A stretch of 64,000 nt of DNA from positions 24,919,653 through 24,983,652 of the forward strand of contig AP025057.1 in NCBI GenBank assembly GCA_036186865.1, given 5' to 3'. Shown piece by piece: positions 20,722 through 32,561 of the stretch. The stretch comes from Eustoma russellianum (Eukaryota; Streptophyta; Magnoliopsida; Gentianales; Gentianaceae). Position numbers and translations under genes: made by a program. The notes beneath the pieces are model-generated. The model searched no databases, was not told the origin of the DNA, and saw only the letters and a list, made by a program, of their open reading frames with translations. Position 1 is the first letter of the stretch, and every line of letters begins with the position of its first letter.

Positions 20722-23700
20722 ATGCGCTCACATGGAATGTCGGAGGTCTTAGAACCTCTTTCTCACGTTTGCAGGTTTTGTTGCGTAAGTTAAAGTTGGA
20801 CATCTTAATAATCATTGAGCCAAAGCAACGTCCATCTAAGCTTGTTCACTATCGTTTGACAATGGGATTCTCTCAAGCAATTGACACGTGTCAAGGTAAT
20901 ATTTGGATTTTTTGGAATTCTTCGTTGTTGCAACTAATAGATATTAATCACGGTTCTCAGACTTCTTTGCTTACCTTTAGTTATCGCCCTACACAAACAA
21001 TCTTTGCATTGTCTGTGGTGTATGGAAGACATACAATATTAGATAGAAGACCACTTTGGGATGCCTTGCAGGAAGTTAGCAACAGCAATACAGTCCCATG
21101 GATCGTGGGAGGTGATTTCAACACCTTTCTATCTTTAGATGAACACTCTGGACGATCATCACCACCACTTCGCACTTTATCGGATTTTCAGCATTGTGTT
21201 GATGTTTGTGGTTTGCAAGAAATAGCTTTTCAAGGATCACCCTTTACTTGGTCTCGTGGGTCTGGCCAAGGGCGCATTATGCGACGACTAGACAAATATT
21301 TATGTTCAGTTTCTTTCTCCAGTTTGTTCTCTGATATGGTGGTGCGTCACTTATCTCGGGCTACATCTGATCATGCGCCATTGTTTCTTACTTGCACCAT
21401 CTCTTCTACACCGCCCATTGCTCCGTTCCGATATATCAATGCCTGGTCTTTAGATGCGGACTTTTTAGCTTTTGTCAAAGACATGTGGCAGCAATATCCA
21501 ACTACTGGAGGCATGCGTGGCCTATACTACAAGTTAAACAAACTCAAAAAAGAGCTCAAAAATTGGAATAAGCAAGTGTATGGTAACATCTTTGATAATG
21601 TGGCTCAGGCAGAAATTTCTTATCAGCGCGCAGAAACGGAATTTGATGCGGATCCTTCTTCTTCAAATCGCACTACCCTATCTTTGGCACAAGCACGGCT
21701 TATACAAGCAACCAAAGCTCAAACATCTTATTGGGCTCAGAAATCGCGTGTTAAATGGATTGCCGAGGGAGAGTCCGATACGGCATACTTTCATGCATTG
21801 GTAAAGGACAGGCATCGGCGCCTTCAAATCCGGGACATAAGAGATTCGTCGGGCAATATTCTTCATGATAATGCGGCACTGTGAAATGAAGCTGTCACCT
21901 TTTTTGAAACACTTTTCACGAAGGAACAGGTTTATGGGGTTTATGATTTTCTGCATCATATTCCTTCCCTTGTAACTCATGCTGACAATGATATGTTAAT
22001 GGCCATTCTGGATGCACAAGAAATAAGGTCTGCCGTATGGACTTTAAGTCCCACCAGTGCCGCCGGACCCGATGGTTATAACGGTCACTTTTTCAGAACA
22101 TGTTGGGAGATCATACACCTTGACGTTATTCTTGCGGTTCAAGAATTCTTTCTCGGAATTCCTCCACCACGGCAACTGCTATCCTCCGTGATCACATTAA
22201 TCCCAAAAAAGTTGTCTCCGGCAACATATACTGATTTTCGACCCATTTGTCTATCTAACTTCATCAGCAAAGTTACCACTAGAATTATCGCCTCACGCTT
22301 GAATAACTTGCTGCCAAAAATTATATCCATGGAGCAAATTGGGTTTTTAAAAGGGCATGACATAAGTGAGCATGTATTGTTGGCCAACGAGATGATTCAT
22401 TTGATAGATCGGCCAACACATGGTGGAAATGTCATGATCAAGCTTGATATGGCTAAAGCATTCGATCGTGTTGATTGGTCTTATTTAGAATCCATTTTAG
22501 CACGCTTTGGGTTTGCGCCACGGTTCATTCGTATCATAATGAACAATATGCAGCTGTCCAAGTTATCAATCAATGTCAATGGCACATCTTATGGTTTTTT
22601 TTCACCCACACGCGGAGTCAAACAAGGGGACCCTCTCTCCACTCTTCTTTTTATAATTTGTTCAGAAGGTTTCAGTCGTGGCATAAACAGATTATTTTCA
22701 GCGAATGAATTACACGGGTTTGCGCTTGGCCGAGTCTCCCCTGTGTCTCATTTGGCATACACGGATGATCTACTGATTTTTTTGAATGCATCAACATCTA
22801 ATCTTCAGAAGTTTCAGTCCTTCTTACATGCTTATCAGCAATCTTCTAGGCAGCTAGTCAACTACTCAAAAAGCCAGATTGTTATGAGTTCTTATATCAC
22901 TTCAACACAGCAGCAGAATGTAATCAGAGTTTTAGCCATGCAGCCGTCTACATTGCCCATTAAATACCTGGGCTCTTACTTATATCGGGGGATTAATAGG
23001 GCACCTTATTGTGTATCTTCGCTTCAGCATTTCGATGTGAAGCTTACTGGTTGGGCCAGTCGACTCCTTTCTCCGGGCAGCCGTCTGTTATTGTTACAAA
23101 CCGTGTTGACTTCAATACCGCTGCACTATCTTGCTGCTGCCCGCCTACCTAAAAGTGTCATATCTACTATCAACAGAAAGATGACAACCTTTTTATGGGG
23201 CGCAAAATATACACGGTCTGCTTTACATAATTTATGCTATCCAGAAAGCGAAGGAGGCTGGGGAATCTGCAGTTTAGAACACATCCAGAGGGCTTATGAC
23301 TGCAAACTATGGTGGTCATATCACACAAAGAATTCCATTTGGTCACAGTACATGCATTCTCGTTACGGCATGCGTTCTGATTATATTCCCCGTATTTATA
23401 ATTCCCCAGTTGGAAAAGAATATGTTCCATTCACGAATTATGTCTGCAGCTCACAACAGACTTTCCCACACCGTTGTGGCGCTCTAGTCCTTCTGGTACA
23501 TTTCGCCTGCGTCTAGCATATGACGATGTGCGGCCACATCGTGCCCAGTTGCTATCGCACAGGTTTATTTGGTGGAGAGGTATTCCAAATACAATTAGTA
23601 TATTCCTCTGGCGATTACTACACTCTGCATTGCCGGTTGAAGACAATCTCCGCCATTTCTCTATCAACTGTCCAACTATCGGTCCATTCTGTCGGAGTGC

Positions 23701-24574
23701 ATCGGCCATAGTAAATCATATTTTTCTCACTTGTTCCGTCGTAAAGCAGGTTTGGCTGAATCTCTCTTGGGTGCTGGATGGCCCTCCAATGCAGCAACAG
23801 AATATCCATTCGCACCTCCTGCAGTGGTGGCAAACCTCCTCGACAAAGTCTCTCAAAGGCAATTTTCGGGTAGTTGGGCCTATACTGCTCTGCTGGAACA
23901 TATGGAAGCTATATACTAATCACACCTATGGTGATGGCGATCTGCCTGTCACAAAAATTTCTCAGCTTACACGGCAAGCATGTTATGATTGGTCTTCGTC
24001 ACTCTCGGGATCTACTTTGGCGCAATATGTTCCATCCCTCATACAGGCTGGCTTCTCTCCAATACTTCGCTCCAAGCACATTACACCTTTAAAATGGCAG
24101 CTTCCTCCATCTGGCAAACTGAAACTGAATGTTGATTCTTCAGCTGGGTAATCATTCGCCACTGCTGGCTCTGTCCTGCGTGACTCAAGTGGACGCATGA
24201 TAGCTGCTCTCTCATTCAGACTTCCGCTATTGTCTCCATTGCGGGCAGAGTTGCATGCTGTTTTTTATAGCATATTGTTCTTTGGGCTCCTTCATAGACA
24301 CTTGCTAATTGAAACTGACTGCAGCCAGTTGCTACAACTGTCCAGTTCCCATTTCCGACCCTTACCAGAATACGCACGTCTTCAGGAATTGTTGGTTCTT
24401 ACACACAGCACCATCTCATATACGCCTCGTGAAACGAACATGGTGGCTCACTATTTGAGTCAATATGCTCGCATGCATCCACTTCCTCAACGTTTCAATT
24501 CGGCAGATCAATTACCCTTCACGGCTCGTGGACATTATTATACTGATGGAGTCATTCATGTGCTCAGAACATAA
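20718..24574 (+). pseudogene. LINE2 ORF2: endonuclease, RT, zf-RVT, RNase H
   Basis: Starts at the ATG at 20718 (MNALTWNVGG). Endonuclease residues: N in WNVGG, E in IEPK, VGGDFNTF, and SDHAPL near 21370. RT from about 22040: SAAGPDGY, FRPICLSN, KLDMAKAFDRV, GVKQGDPLS, and a catalytic box reading YTDD rather than YADD near 22760. The zf-RVT region lies near 23550-23720 and RNase H near 24120-24480 (NVDSS, AEL, ETD). Lesions: TGA at 21882, a frameshift near 23450-23475, and TAA near 24149. The catalytic aspartates are intact, but the protein cannot be made whole. Confidence 0.85.
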
Positions 24575-25228
24575 CAAAGGGGCCTATACAGTCTCTCTCG
24601 TTGCCTGCATTGCTATTATGCAGGCAACTCCGGTACGCGATGCCACTACTCTTTTGTTTTGCTTTCTTTTGATTCATTGGAGAATAGCTTTGCTTTGTTA
24701 TCAGTTTCCCGTAGTCTCTGAACAACGGGCAACCTTGGTGTGTGTTTGGAGACACTGCTTCACTTTTAGTTGCGCTATTTCTTTACTACATACTTACACT
24801 TTTCTTGCTGTTTTGTGCCGAGGAACACTGCTCACGCTATGTTGGTTAATGAGACGGGGATCCACATTACTACATCAACAGTGGCTTCAAAGGGGAGATT
24901 CAACGAATTTTGGGCTGGACCTCCACAATCGCTCCACAGATCCATCGCCATCAACTATATTTGCATTACAATACGCATTCACTATGTATCAATGTTTAAG
25001 GTCCAATCATATAAATATGTACGCTTTTTCCTTCGCCAAGGTTTTATCCACAAGGGTGGTTTTACTTGGCAAGGTTTTAATGCGGCATATCATATATAAT
25101 TGGCAAACGTACCCTATATCGGCTTTTGTCTATTGATTTTTGTTTCATGTACTTTATGTAATATGGTCACCTCCGCCATAAGTGAGGCTTGATTCTTAAT
25201 AAAAAGCTCACTTTTATTTAAAAAAAAT
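24575..25228 (+). other. LINE2 3' region
   Basis: Non-ORF2 tail with the 223-codon frame 24465-25136 running across it into the HINMYAFSFA stretch. Hairpins at 25030-25074 and 25170-25187 precede the A tail (taataaaaagc, then an A run ending at 25228). Confidence 0.65.
25030..25074 (+). other. LINE2 3' hairpin (covarying stem)
   Basis: CCTT-c-GCCAAG pairs with CTTGGC-AAGG, with the inner CCAC / GTGG stem; identical in LINE4 at 62822-62866. Confidence 0.75.
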
Positions 25229-25660
25229 ACAAATGTGATTAGGCAAAGTAAACAACATGCAACTTATTTTGATACATATAAACCGAAATATAGGAAAATT
25301 GCTCATAAGGCTTATAACAATACTTATGATTAAACTTATAAAGCACCGGTTAAGAAACAATATTATATATGCCTTATACACACTATGAAAATAGTCCACT
25401 TCACAATAATTATAAACAAAAGTATAGCATGTATAACAACATATCTTCTTTTAAATGGAATGGCCTAGTACATGTTAATCAGCTTTATTCAACTAATGTC
25501 AAATATGTGCCTAGAAGGTACATCCAAGTCTAGATACCTAAGAGATATTTAAACAAGGATGGTGCCCTTAATATTCAAGGACCCAAGTAAAGGATACCTA
25601 AAACTTTGTCTACATTTTAGGTAAATGGGAAAGAAGGCAAAAAGGAGAAAAAACCAAAGC
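25229..25660 (+). pseudogene. Copia E Gag tail and gag-protease junction
   Basis: Reads in frame from the LINE2 TSD: a Tyr/His/Lys-rich stretch to about 25490, then the IPKRY motif equivalent to VWIPK in F. It contains several stops. The junction to protease has in-frame TAG codons, the last being at the end of a T-rich CTACATTTTAG just before the protease leader, at the place where F has TGTTTTGTAG. Confidence 0.75.
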
Positions 25661-26935
25661 ATCTAAAAACCAAGTGGTTTTTAGATAGCGGGTGTTCAAG
25701 GCACATGACTGGCAACCCCAAGTTATTCACCAAACTGGAGCAAATCAAGAATGGAGGAAAGGTAACATTCAGTGACAACAACAAACGATAAGGTTGTTAG
25801 AAAAGGGACAATTGGGGACCCCAACACATTTCAAATACGAAATGTGTTATTAGTAAGCAATCTGTCTTACAGTTTACTTAGTATTTTACAACTTATAGAT
25901 TCTAGTTATCATGTTTCATTTCTTCCTACTTCTTTTGATATAATAAACGATAAGGGAGAAATTGTATTAAAAGAAAATAGGGATGATAATATTTATACTC
26001 TTTCCTTAGATAACATGTTCGATGCTAAGGTTAAGTGTTTAGTATCACATGACCTAGATGTAAATTTATGGCATAGACGGCTAGGCCATATAGGGATTTT
26101 AACCAAAGAAAATTTATCTAAGAAGAACCTAATTAGAGGTATGCCTAAGTTAAACTTAGATAATTTTCAAATTTGTGAAACATGTACTAAATGAAAACAT
26201 ATAAAAGAAGCATTGAAACCAAAACATGAAGTGAGCACTACTCATGCACTAGAATTGCTTCACTTAGACTTATTTGGTCCTAGTAGGACAAGAAGTCTAG
26301 GTGGACACTACTATGTGTGTCATAGTAGATGATTACACACGATACACATGGACACTGTTCTTAACACACAAAGACGATGCTCCATTTGGCAATCAAAAAT
26401 CTTATTAAACAACTTGAAAATCTTTACGAAGAAAATCTTAAAAGAATGAGGAATGATAGAGGTGGAGAATTTAAAAACAAAGATGTAGTTAAGTTTTGTG
26501 AATTACATGGATTAAACATGAATTCTCATCATCTAGAACGCCACAACTCAATGGAGTAGTTGAACGTAAAAATAGAACCATACAAGAAATAGCTAGGACT
26601 ATGTTATGTGAAAACAAAGTACCTAGATATTTATGGGCTGAAGATGTTGTTAGTTGTGCTTGTTATATAATAAATAGGCTTTCTCTTAGAAAGAAATTAA
26701 ATAAAATACCTTATGAGTTATTAAACAACAAACAACCTAAGATAGATTATCTTGGCGTTTTTGGATGTAAGTGTTTTGTGTTGAACAATAAGGATAATCT
26801 AGAAAAATTTGAACAAAAGTCTACTGAATATGTTTTTGTTGGTGATTCAGCAAACTCAAGAGCACATAAGTATTATAATCCGGCATCTAGAATGATAATT
26901 GAATCCAAATGTGAAATGTAATGAGAATGCATATT
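25661..26935 (+). pseudogene. Copia E protease and integrase, broken
   Basis: Protease motif WFLDSGCSRHMTG near 25680. The integrase follows: GAG-pre-integrase zinc part with HRRLGHIG near 26080 and CETC near 26185, the core's first Asp in LLHLDLFGPS near 26255, DRGGEFKNKD near 26457, and the ERKNRT segment near 26565. Lesions: a frameshift near 25785, a stop at 26192, shifts near 26310-26400 and another near 26540. Integrase joins cDNA to the host genome; this copy cannot. Confidence 0.85.
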
Positions 26936-28021
26936 TTGAAGTTAGTGATAAATCTCAACATAAACAAGAAAAGAATGTTGAAAATATGTTTGATGATGAT
27001 GACTTTTTACTTGAGCATGTACATGATCATCTAGAACCAACTCCCTCTGAACAAGACACGCATGAACCCTTAGGTGAAATGAACGAAGAAATTTTGCAAT
27101 TGGAAGACAATACAACTAACTCGCAAGATGTTCCAATTGTATATGATAATGTTCACACTAATGAAACTTTTGAACAAGATGAGGGTGAACCTAGTCAACC
27201 TAGGAATTGGTGGTTTATAAAAGATAAACATAAACACCCTAAAGAGTTAATCATTGGTAATCCAAGTGATGAGGTTAGAACTCAGAGAAACATAAGTCAA
27301 TCTGAAGGACATAGTTTAATCTCACACTTACAACCTAAGAATGTTAAGGAAGCCTTAGGTGATATATCATGGATAGATGCCATGCATGAGGAGTTAAACC
27401 AATTTACCCGAAAAAACATATGGGATTTAGTACCTAAACCCGAAAATAAATCCATAATAGGTACGAAATGGGTATTTAGGAATAAAATAGATTAATCAGG
27501 AAACATCACATGAAATAAGGCTAGGCTAGTCGCATAAGGTTATAATCAACAAGAAGGAATAGATTATGATGAAACCTTTGCACCCGTTTCACGATTAAAA
27601 GCAATTATATTGTTGCTATTGCAAGTCTAATCAATATTAAACTCTTCTAAATGGATGTCAAGAGTGCGTTCTTGAATGGATACATCCAAGAAGAGGTCTT
27701 TGTCAAACAACCCCCTGGATTCGAGGATCCAAAATCCTAATCATGTATACAAGCTTAAGAAAGCTTCATATGATTTGAAACAAGCTCCAAGAGCTTGGTA
27801 TGGTAGATTTGCAAACTTTCTTATTGCAAATAATTATCAAAGGGGGGCCATAGACAACACATTATTCATAAGAAGAAAAGATAATGACCTATTAATAGTT
27901 CAAATCTATGTAGATGATATCATCTTTGGTTCAACCAAGCCTACCCTAGTAAAGGACTTCGAAGAATGCATGAAGCCAAAATTTGAAATGTCAATGGTAG
28001 GAGAATTGAAATGCTTATTAG
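26936..28021 (+). pseudogene. Copia E reverse transcriptase, first part
   Basis: An acidic linker (26936-27200) leads to the RT with GTKWVFRNK near 27460, DYDETFAPV near 27565, FLNGYIQEEVFVKQPPGFE near 27673 and the catalytic YVDDIIFGS near 27907. Stops or shifts at about 27493, 27515, 27610 and 27735. It breaks off at ATTAG where copia F is inserted; the matching sequence resumes at 38453. Confidence 0.85.
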
Positions 28022-29102
28022 TGTTGGACCTGTATAGCACCACTAGAAGGGGGGGTTGAATAGTGAGTGCGGAAAAAATTGGTTTATAAAAATTTTAAGG
28101 ACCAATTACTCACTTCTGAAAACAGAGACTGCTTTCAGGACCCGTTTTTAAACACTTGGTTGACTAGGTTGTAGACTTCCAAAAATAGTGAAATTTTGAC
28201 ACAATGTACTCTCAGGTGTTATGAAGGTGTCATAAAAATTTCAGATTAAAACTCAAAGGTTAAGTCACTCATATGTGGTACGTGATCTGACTGTGTCAGT
28301 TTGGACAGAACCTGTACCTTAAAATGAAAAAACTTATTCCTATTTGGTGACAACTCCAAATGACCTGAAACTTTTATGAGATGACCCTCAGGATGTTTAG
28401 TATACTCAGTTAAAATAGTTTTGAAAAATTCCTTTGGGAAGTATGTCAACCAAGTTGATGTTCTCAACCTCTGCCAATCTGAAAAACAGATTTGCACTAG
28501 TCTCAGAACTATGAACGTTTGGATGACTTATACTTATCCAAATTTGATAAAATCAGTGGGAAATGAACCCTAAGACACAAGGCTATGTTTCTGCAAAGTT
28601 TTATGATTTTTGAAAATTATTTGCTATTTTTACCGAGATCATAAAAATGATGCAAAAACAGAAACTGAGAGTAAAAATGCTGAAAGTAAGAACACCAAGA
28701 ATTTTATACTGGTTCGGCCAACGTGACCTACTCCAGTCTTCAAGGACACCTTCCTTGGTTTTCACTAGTCACCAAAGTCACCTTAGAATAAGGTTGGATA
28801 GAGTTATACACCAACTCCTTCAATCCAAACCTTTTTACAATGTTCTACACCAAGAACAACACCAAAGAATCACCAATCAGCACCACCTCACCAAATGAAG
28901 GTTTGATCACACCTTGATCAACCTTGTACACCAATGAATCTTATTTGGGTGATGTGTATGAAGCCTATACTGAATATGACATGTAAGTATGATAGGCTTT
29001 GGGTACATACAAGAGATGAATATGGAAAATGAAGTGAAGTCTTTCAAACACTAAACAGAATTTTGCACTTGTTGTTCTTGTCTTGTGTTGCTCATCTCTT
29101 GG

Positions 29103-29112
29103 CCTTTTTATA
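29103..29112 (-). promoter_or_regulatory. LTR TATA box, copia F 3' LTR
   Basis: Minus strand TATAAAAAGG, 1.08 kb before the LTR end. Confidence 0.7.
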
Positions 29113-30149
29113 GCCATAACCAACGACTAGGAGGTTGAGAGGAGCCTCAAAATTTGATTTTGAATTGTCTTGTGATGCCTTTGAATAAATTTGAATGCTT
29201 TAGGTCATTAATTCCCCCCAAAACTTCAGCCACCAATCTGAAATTTCAGATTCAAAAACAGAATTTTCAGCTTTGTTTGGTCTTGTCTTTGACTCCTTAA
29301 TTTGTGGATCTTTGTCTTCCATCATTGCTTGGTCTTTCTTCATCAATTATATTATATTATGAACTCCTCCAAGGCTCCCAACATGCTGTCCCAGCTGCCC
29401 CATCTGGTCAGCCAATGTGCTGAATTCAAATCTGAATTTTGCATGGTAACAATGTAGAATTCTTCATGAACATGGTAAATTTCTTTTACCATTTTACCTT
29501 GCCTTCTAGAACCTTTCAAGATATGTCTTTGGCTGTGTAATTCATGTATAATACATGTATAAATACATGTGGCATCATGTAGCAAATAAACGTTCCATAT
29601 ACGATGATGTAGTAACTTCAAATTTCAACTTCCGTTGATTGCTCGGTTTTTCTCCGTTTTGTCTCAAACCTCTTCAACATATAAAATGTGTAATGTAACA
29701 TGCAATATACATATAAATATGTATAATCTCAGCTCCAATGTGTATAAGATGTTCGGCCAAGAGGTATATCAATTTTGAGTTTGATTTTCAGAGAAATAAG
29801 GAAGATGATGGAGAATTGATATATGTATTTGTTTTGTGACTTTGGTATTGATCTCTCCATGTAGTGCACGAAATTTTTGAGCGTTGGAAATGTATATTGG
29901 CTGGCCATCTTTGTATGATAAGTATATGATGTGTCGGAGATGGCTCGGTAGTCATATGATATGATACATTTCGGTTTTTGCACTTTTGTCATGTCGATGT
30001 AATTTTGGAAGTTTGATGACATGAAGTATATAACTTGAGAGTATCATGGATGTGTATATGATGTATATATGACTCTTTTGTCGTTGACATATGTTGATGA
30101 CATGTTGACGAAATGTCAAGATCGAATGATGTAGCTTGTCGTCTGAGAT

Positions 30150-30400
30150 AGAATATATGTCGTGTATATATATATCCATGAGATATATGTATATGCCGTG
30201 AGACTCCAAGATATATATATATGAATGAGTATCCATAAGATATGAGTGTATATCCAAGAGATAGATATGGCGTGCGTCCATAAGATATATGTCGAGATAT
30301 CCAAAAAATATATACGCCGTGTGTCTTCAAGATATATGTCAAGATATCCAATAAATATATATCATATCCAAGAGTTGTATGTATGCCGTGTATATCACCT
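30150..30400. repeat. Degenerate short tandem array (ccaagagatatat)
   Basis: Units of roughly 25-35 bp with ccaagagatatatg, ccataagatatatg or ccaaaaaatatat and cgtgtgtc or cgtgagact between. It repeats at 38027-38277 in the other LTR and, longer, at 1-200. Confidence 0.75.
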
Positions 30401-30570
30401 GAGAATGAATACAACAATGTTTGCCATATGATTTAAGCCTTAATGCTTCATGGCTTGTTAGTACAACAGTGATAGATATAGGCATATGCATTTATAAATC
30501 TCATAACATTTAGATCATGTAACATATAAATCATGTACTTGTAAATCATTCAAACCATGATTTCCCAACA

Positions 30571-30583
30571 ATCTCCCCCTTTT
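30571..30583 (-). promoter_or_regulatory. Polypurine tract, copia F
   Basis: Minus strand AAAAGGGGGAGAT directly before the 3' LTR; primes plus-strand DNA synthesis. Copia E has AAAAGGGGGAGAA at the same place. Confidence 0.9.
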
Positions 30584-30778
30584 GATGATTTGCAAAATAA
30601 TCCTTTATTCATGATTTAGATGTGGCATATTTACTCCCCCTACAATTATGCATTCATAACATGTTTTTCAAAATGTAAATACTCCCCCTTAAATTAATCT
30701 CTCCATTTGAATCATGCTTTTTCTCCCCCTTGAATTTGTAAATACCATCAAAAGATACATTTAGAGCAAAACGATAAT
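30584..30778 (-). other. Copia F 3' non-coding stretch
   Basis: About 200 bp between the end of RNase H and the polypurine tract, with several more purine-rich runs (on the plus strand ctccccct repeated). No envelope-like ORF is present. Confidence 0.7.
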
Positions 30779-32561
30779 TTATAGCATATCAATGGAAATC
30801 ATGCCTAATTTAGATCGTAAATTTTCATATGTGGCTTGATTAAGGGCTTTTGTAAAGATATCAGCTATTTGTTCTTCAGTACGAACGTGATCTATAATAA
30901 TATTACCATTACTTACATGATCACGAAGAAAATGATATCTTACATCTATGTGTTTTGCCTTGGAGTGTAAAACAGGGTTCTTAGATAAGTTGATAGCACT
31001 TGTACTGTCACAGTATATGGGGATTTTATTTACAGTTATTCCAAAGTCTGAAATTTGTTGTTTTAGCCATAATAACTGTGTACAACAAAGACTTAATGCC
31101 ATGTATTCTGCCTCTGTAGTGGATAATGCTACACTAGCTTGTTTCTTTGAACACCATGATATTAGTGAGTTTCCAATAAATTGACATGTACCACTTGTAC
31201 TTTTTCTGTCTATCTTACATCCTCCATAATCAGCATCAGTATAAGCATGTAGATTGAATTCAGAGTTTTTATCATACCAAATACCTAATGTGGGAGTGTG
31301 CTTAATATACCGAAATATTCGTTTTACAGCATTATAATGTGAGACTTTCGGGTTACTTTGAAAACGAGCACACATACACACACTAAACATGATATCAGGT
31401 CTACTTGCAGTAAGATAAAGCAAAGAGCCAATCATAGATCTATATAATCCGTTTTCAAAGTCTTTTCCAGTTTCATCTTTATCAAGCTTAGTTGATATAC
31501 TCATGGGGGTTGTAGATGGTTTTAAATTCTCAAGACTGAATTTCTTAATCATGTCATTCACATATTTTGCTTGACTTATGTGTATTCCTTTATTAGTTTG
31601 TTTAATTTGCAAGCCAAGAAAATAATTTAGTTCGCCTACCATTGACATCTCAAATTCAGATTTCATACAATTCTCAAATTCTTCAACTAATTTATCACAA
31701 GTAGATCCAAAGATAATATCATCTACATAAATTTGAAGAATAAGTAAATCTGATTCTTCATGTTTTAAAAATAGTGTACTATCAATGGTTCCTCTTTTAA
31801 ATCCATTTTCTAAGAGGAAAGTGGCAAAACGATCATACCAAGCTCTAGGAGCTTGTTTTAAACCATATAATGCTTTCTTTAACTTGTAAACATGATGGGG
31901 ATATTTCATATCCTCAAAGCCAGGTGGTTGTTTTACATAGACTTCTTCTTGTATAAAACCATTTAAGAATGCACTTTTTACATCCATTTGATAAAGTTTA
32001 AAATTCTTTATGCAAGCAATAGCAAGTAGTAATCGTATAGCTTCTAATCGTGCTACGGGTGCAAATGTTTCATCATAGTCTATGCCTTCTTCTTGATTAT
32101 ATCCTTGTGCTACAAGTCTAGCTTTGTTTCTAACCACTTTACCATTCTCATTCATTTTGTTTCTAAATACCCATTTCGTACCTATTATTGTTTTATCTTG
32201 TGGTTTTGGTACTAAATCCCAAACATCATTTCTTGTAAATTGATTAAGTTCATCATGCATAGCATCAATCCAAGAAGAATCATTTAAAGCATCAAACACA
32301 TTCTTGGGTTCTATTTCTGAAATCATAGCATGGAATTGATTTATTTCATCTTGATTTATTCTTCTACGTGGTCGTACACCTTGTGATATATCACCTATGA
32401 TAAGTTCATGTGGATGATTCTTATGAAATCTTGTTTGATTATTTTCTAAGTTCTCATGCATTTCTAAGTGATCATGTGTTTCTAGTGTGTTGTATTCATC
32501 ATGTACTATAATTTCTTCTATATCATCAATCACAGGTTTGAGTTCAAAATCATAATCTTTA
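30779..32561 (-). CDS. Copia F RT and RNase H
   Basis: Open for about 590 codons. Acidic linker, then RT: GTKWVFRNKMNENG, YDETFAPVARLEA, FLNGFIQEEVYVKQPPGFE, LKKALYGLKQAPRAWY, and the catalytic YVDDIIFGS near residue 245 of the frame. RNase H begins near residue 430 with YTDADYGGCKIDRKSTSGTC, then TTEAEY, DSTSAI and the HIDVRYHF block. All catalytic acids are present. The frame differs by one base from the integrase frame, joined at about 32562, so translation of the full polyprotein would stop; a methionine start of its own is not evident (the first codon in the domain is not ATG). Confidence 0.85.

Larger units (their letters stand above)
19287..25228 (+). mobile_element. LINE2, L1-type retroposon with ORF1 and ORF2
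   Basis: Flanked by a perfect 10-bp TSD, acaaatgtga at 19277-19286 and 25229-25238, with an oligo-A tail before the right copy. It carries ORF1 complete from its ATG and a nearly complete ORF2. The 5' end is only four bases before the ORF1 ATG, so it lacks a usual 5'UTR and is slightly truncated. It lies in copia E gag, 38 bp from LINE1. Damage is light (two stops and one frameshift in ORF2). Confidence 0.9.
28022..30570 (-). mobile_element. Copia F 3' LTR
   Basis: Minus strand TGTTGGGAAATC at the right to GGTCCAACA at the left. Exactly parallel to 35899-38447 at an offset of 7877 bp. It contains a TATA box (29103-29112) and, near 30150-30400, a degenerate array of ccaagagatatat-type units. 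Several long Tyr/His/Ile-rich ORFs inside it are duplicated in both LTRs and have no domain. Confidence 0.97.

Noticed and set aside
25010..25100. Conserved MYAFSFAKVLSTR peptide as a protein motif
   Set aside because: In LINE3 the same nucleotides are read in a shifted frame after the first arm, while base pairing is kept, so RNA structure explains the conservation better.
29952..30431. Overlapping Tyr/His/Ile-rich ORFs (62-142 codons), repeated at 37829-38308
   Set aside because: They are translations of the ATA-rich short-unit array in the LTR, open in several frames, with no domain.
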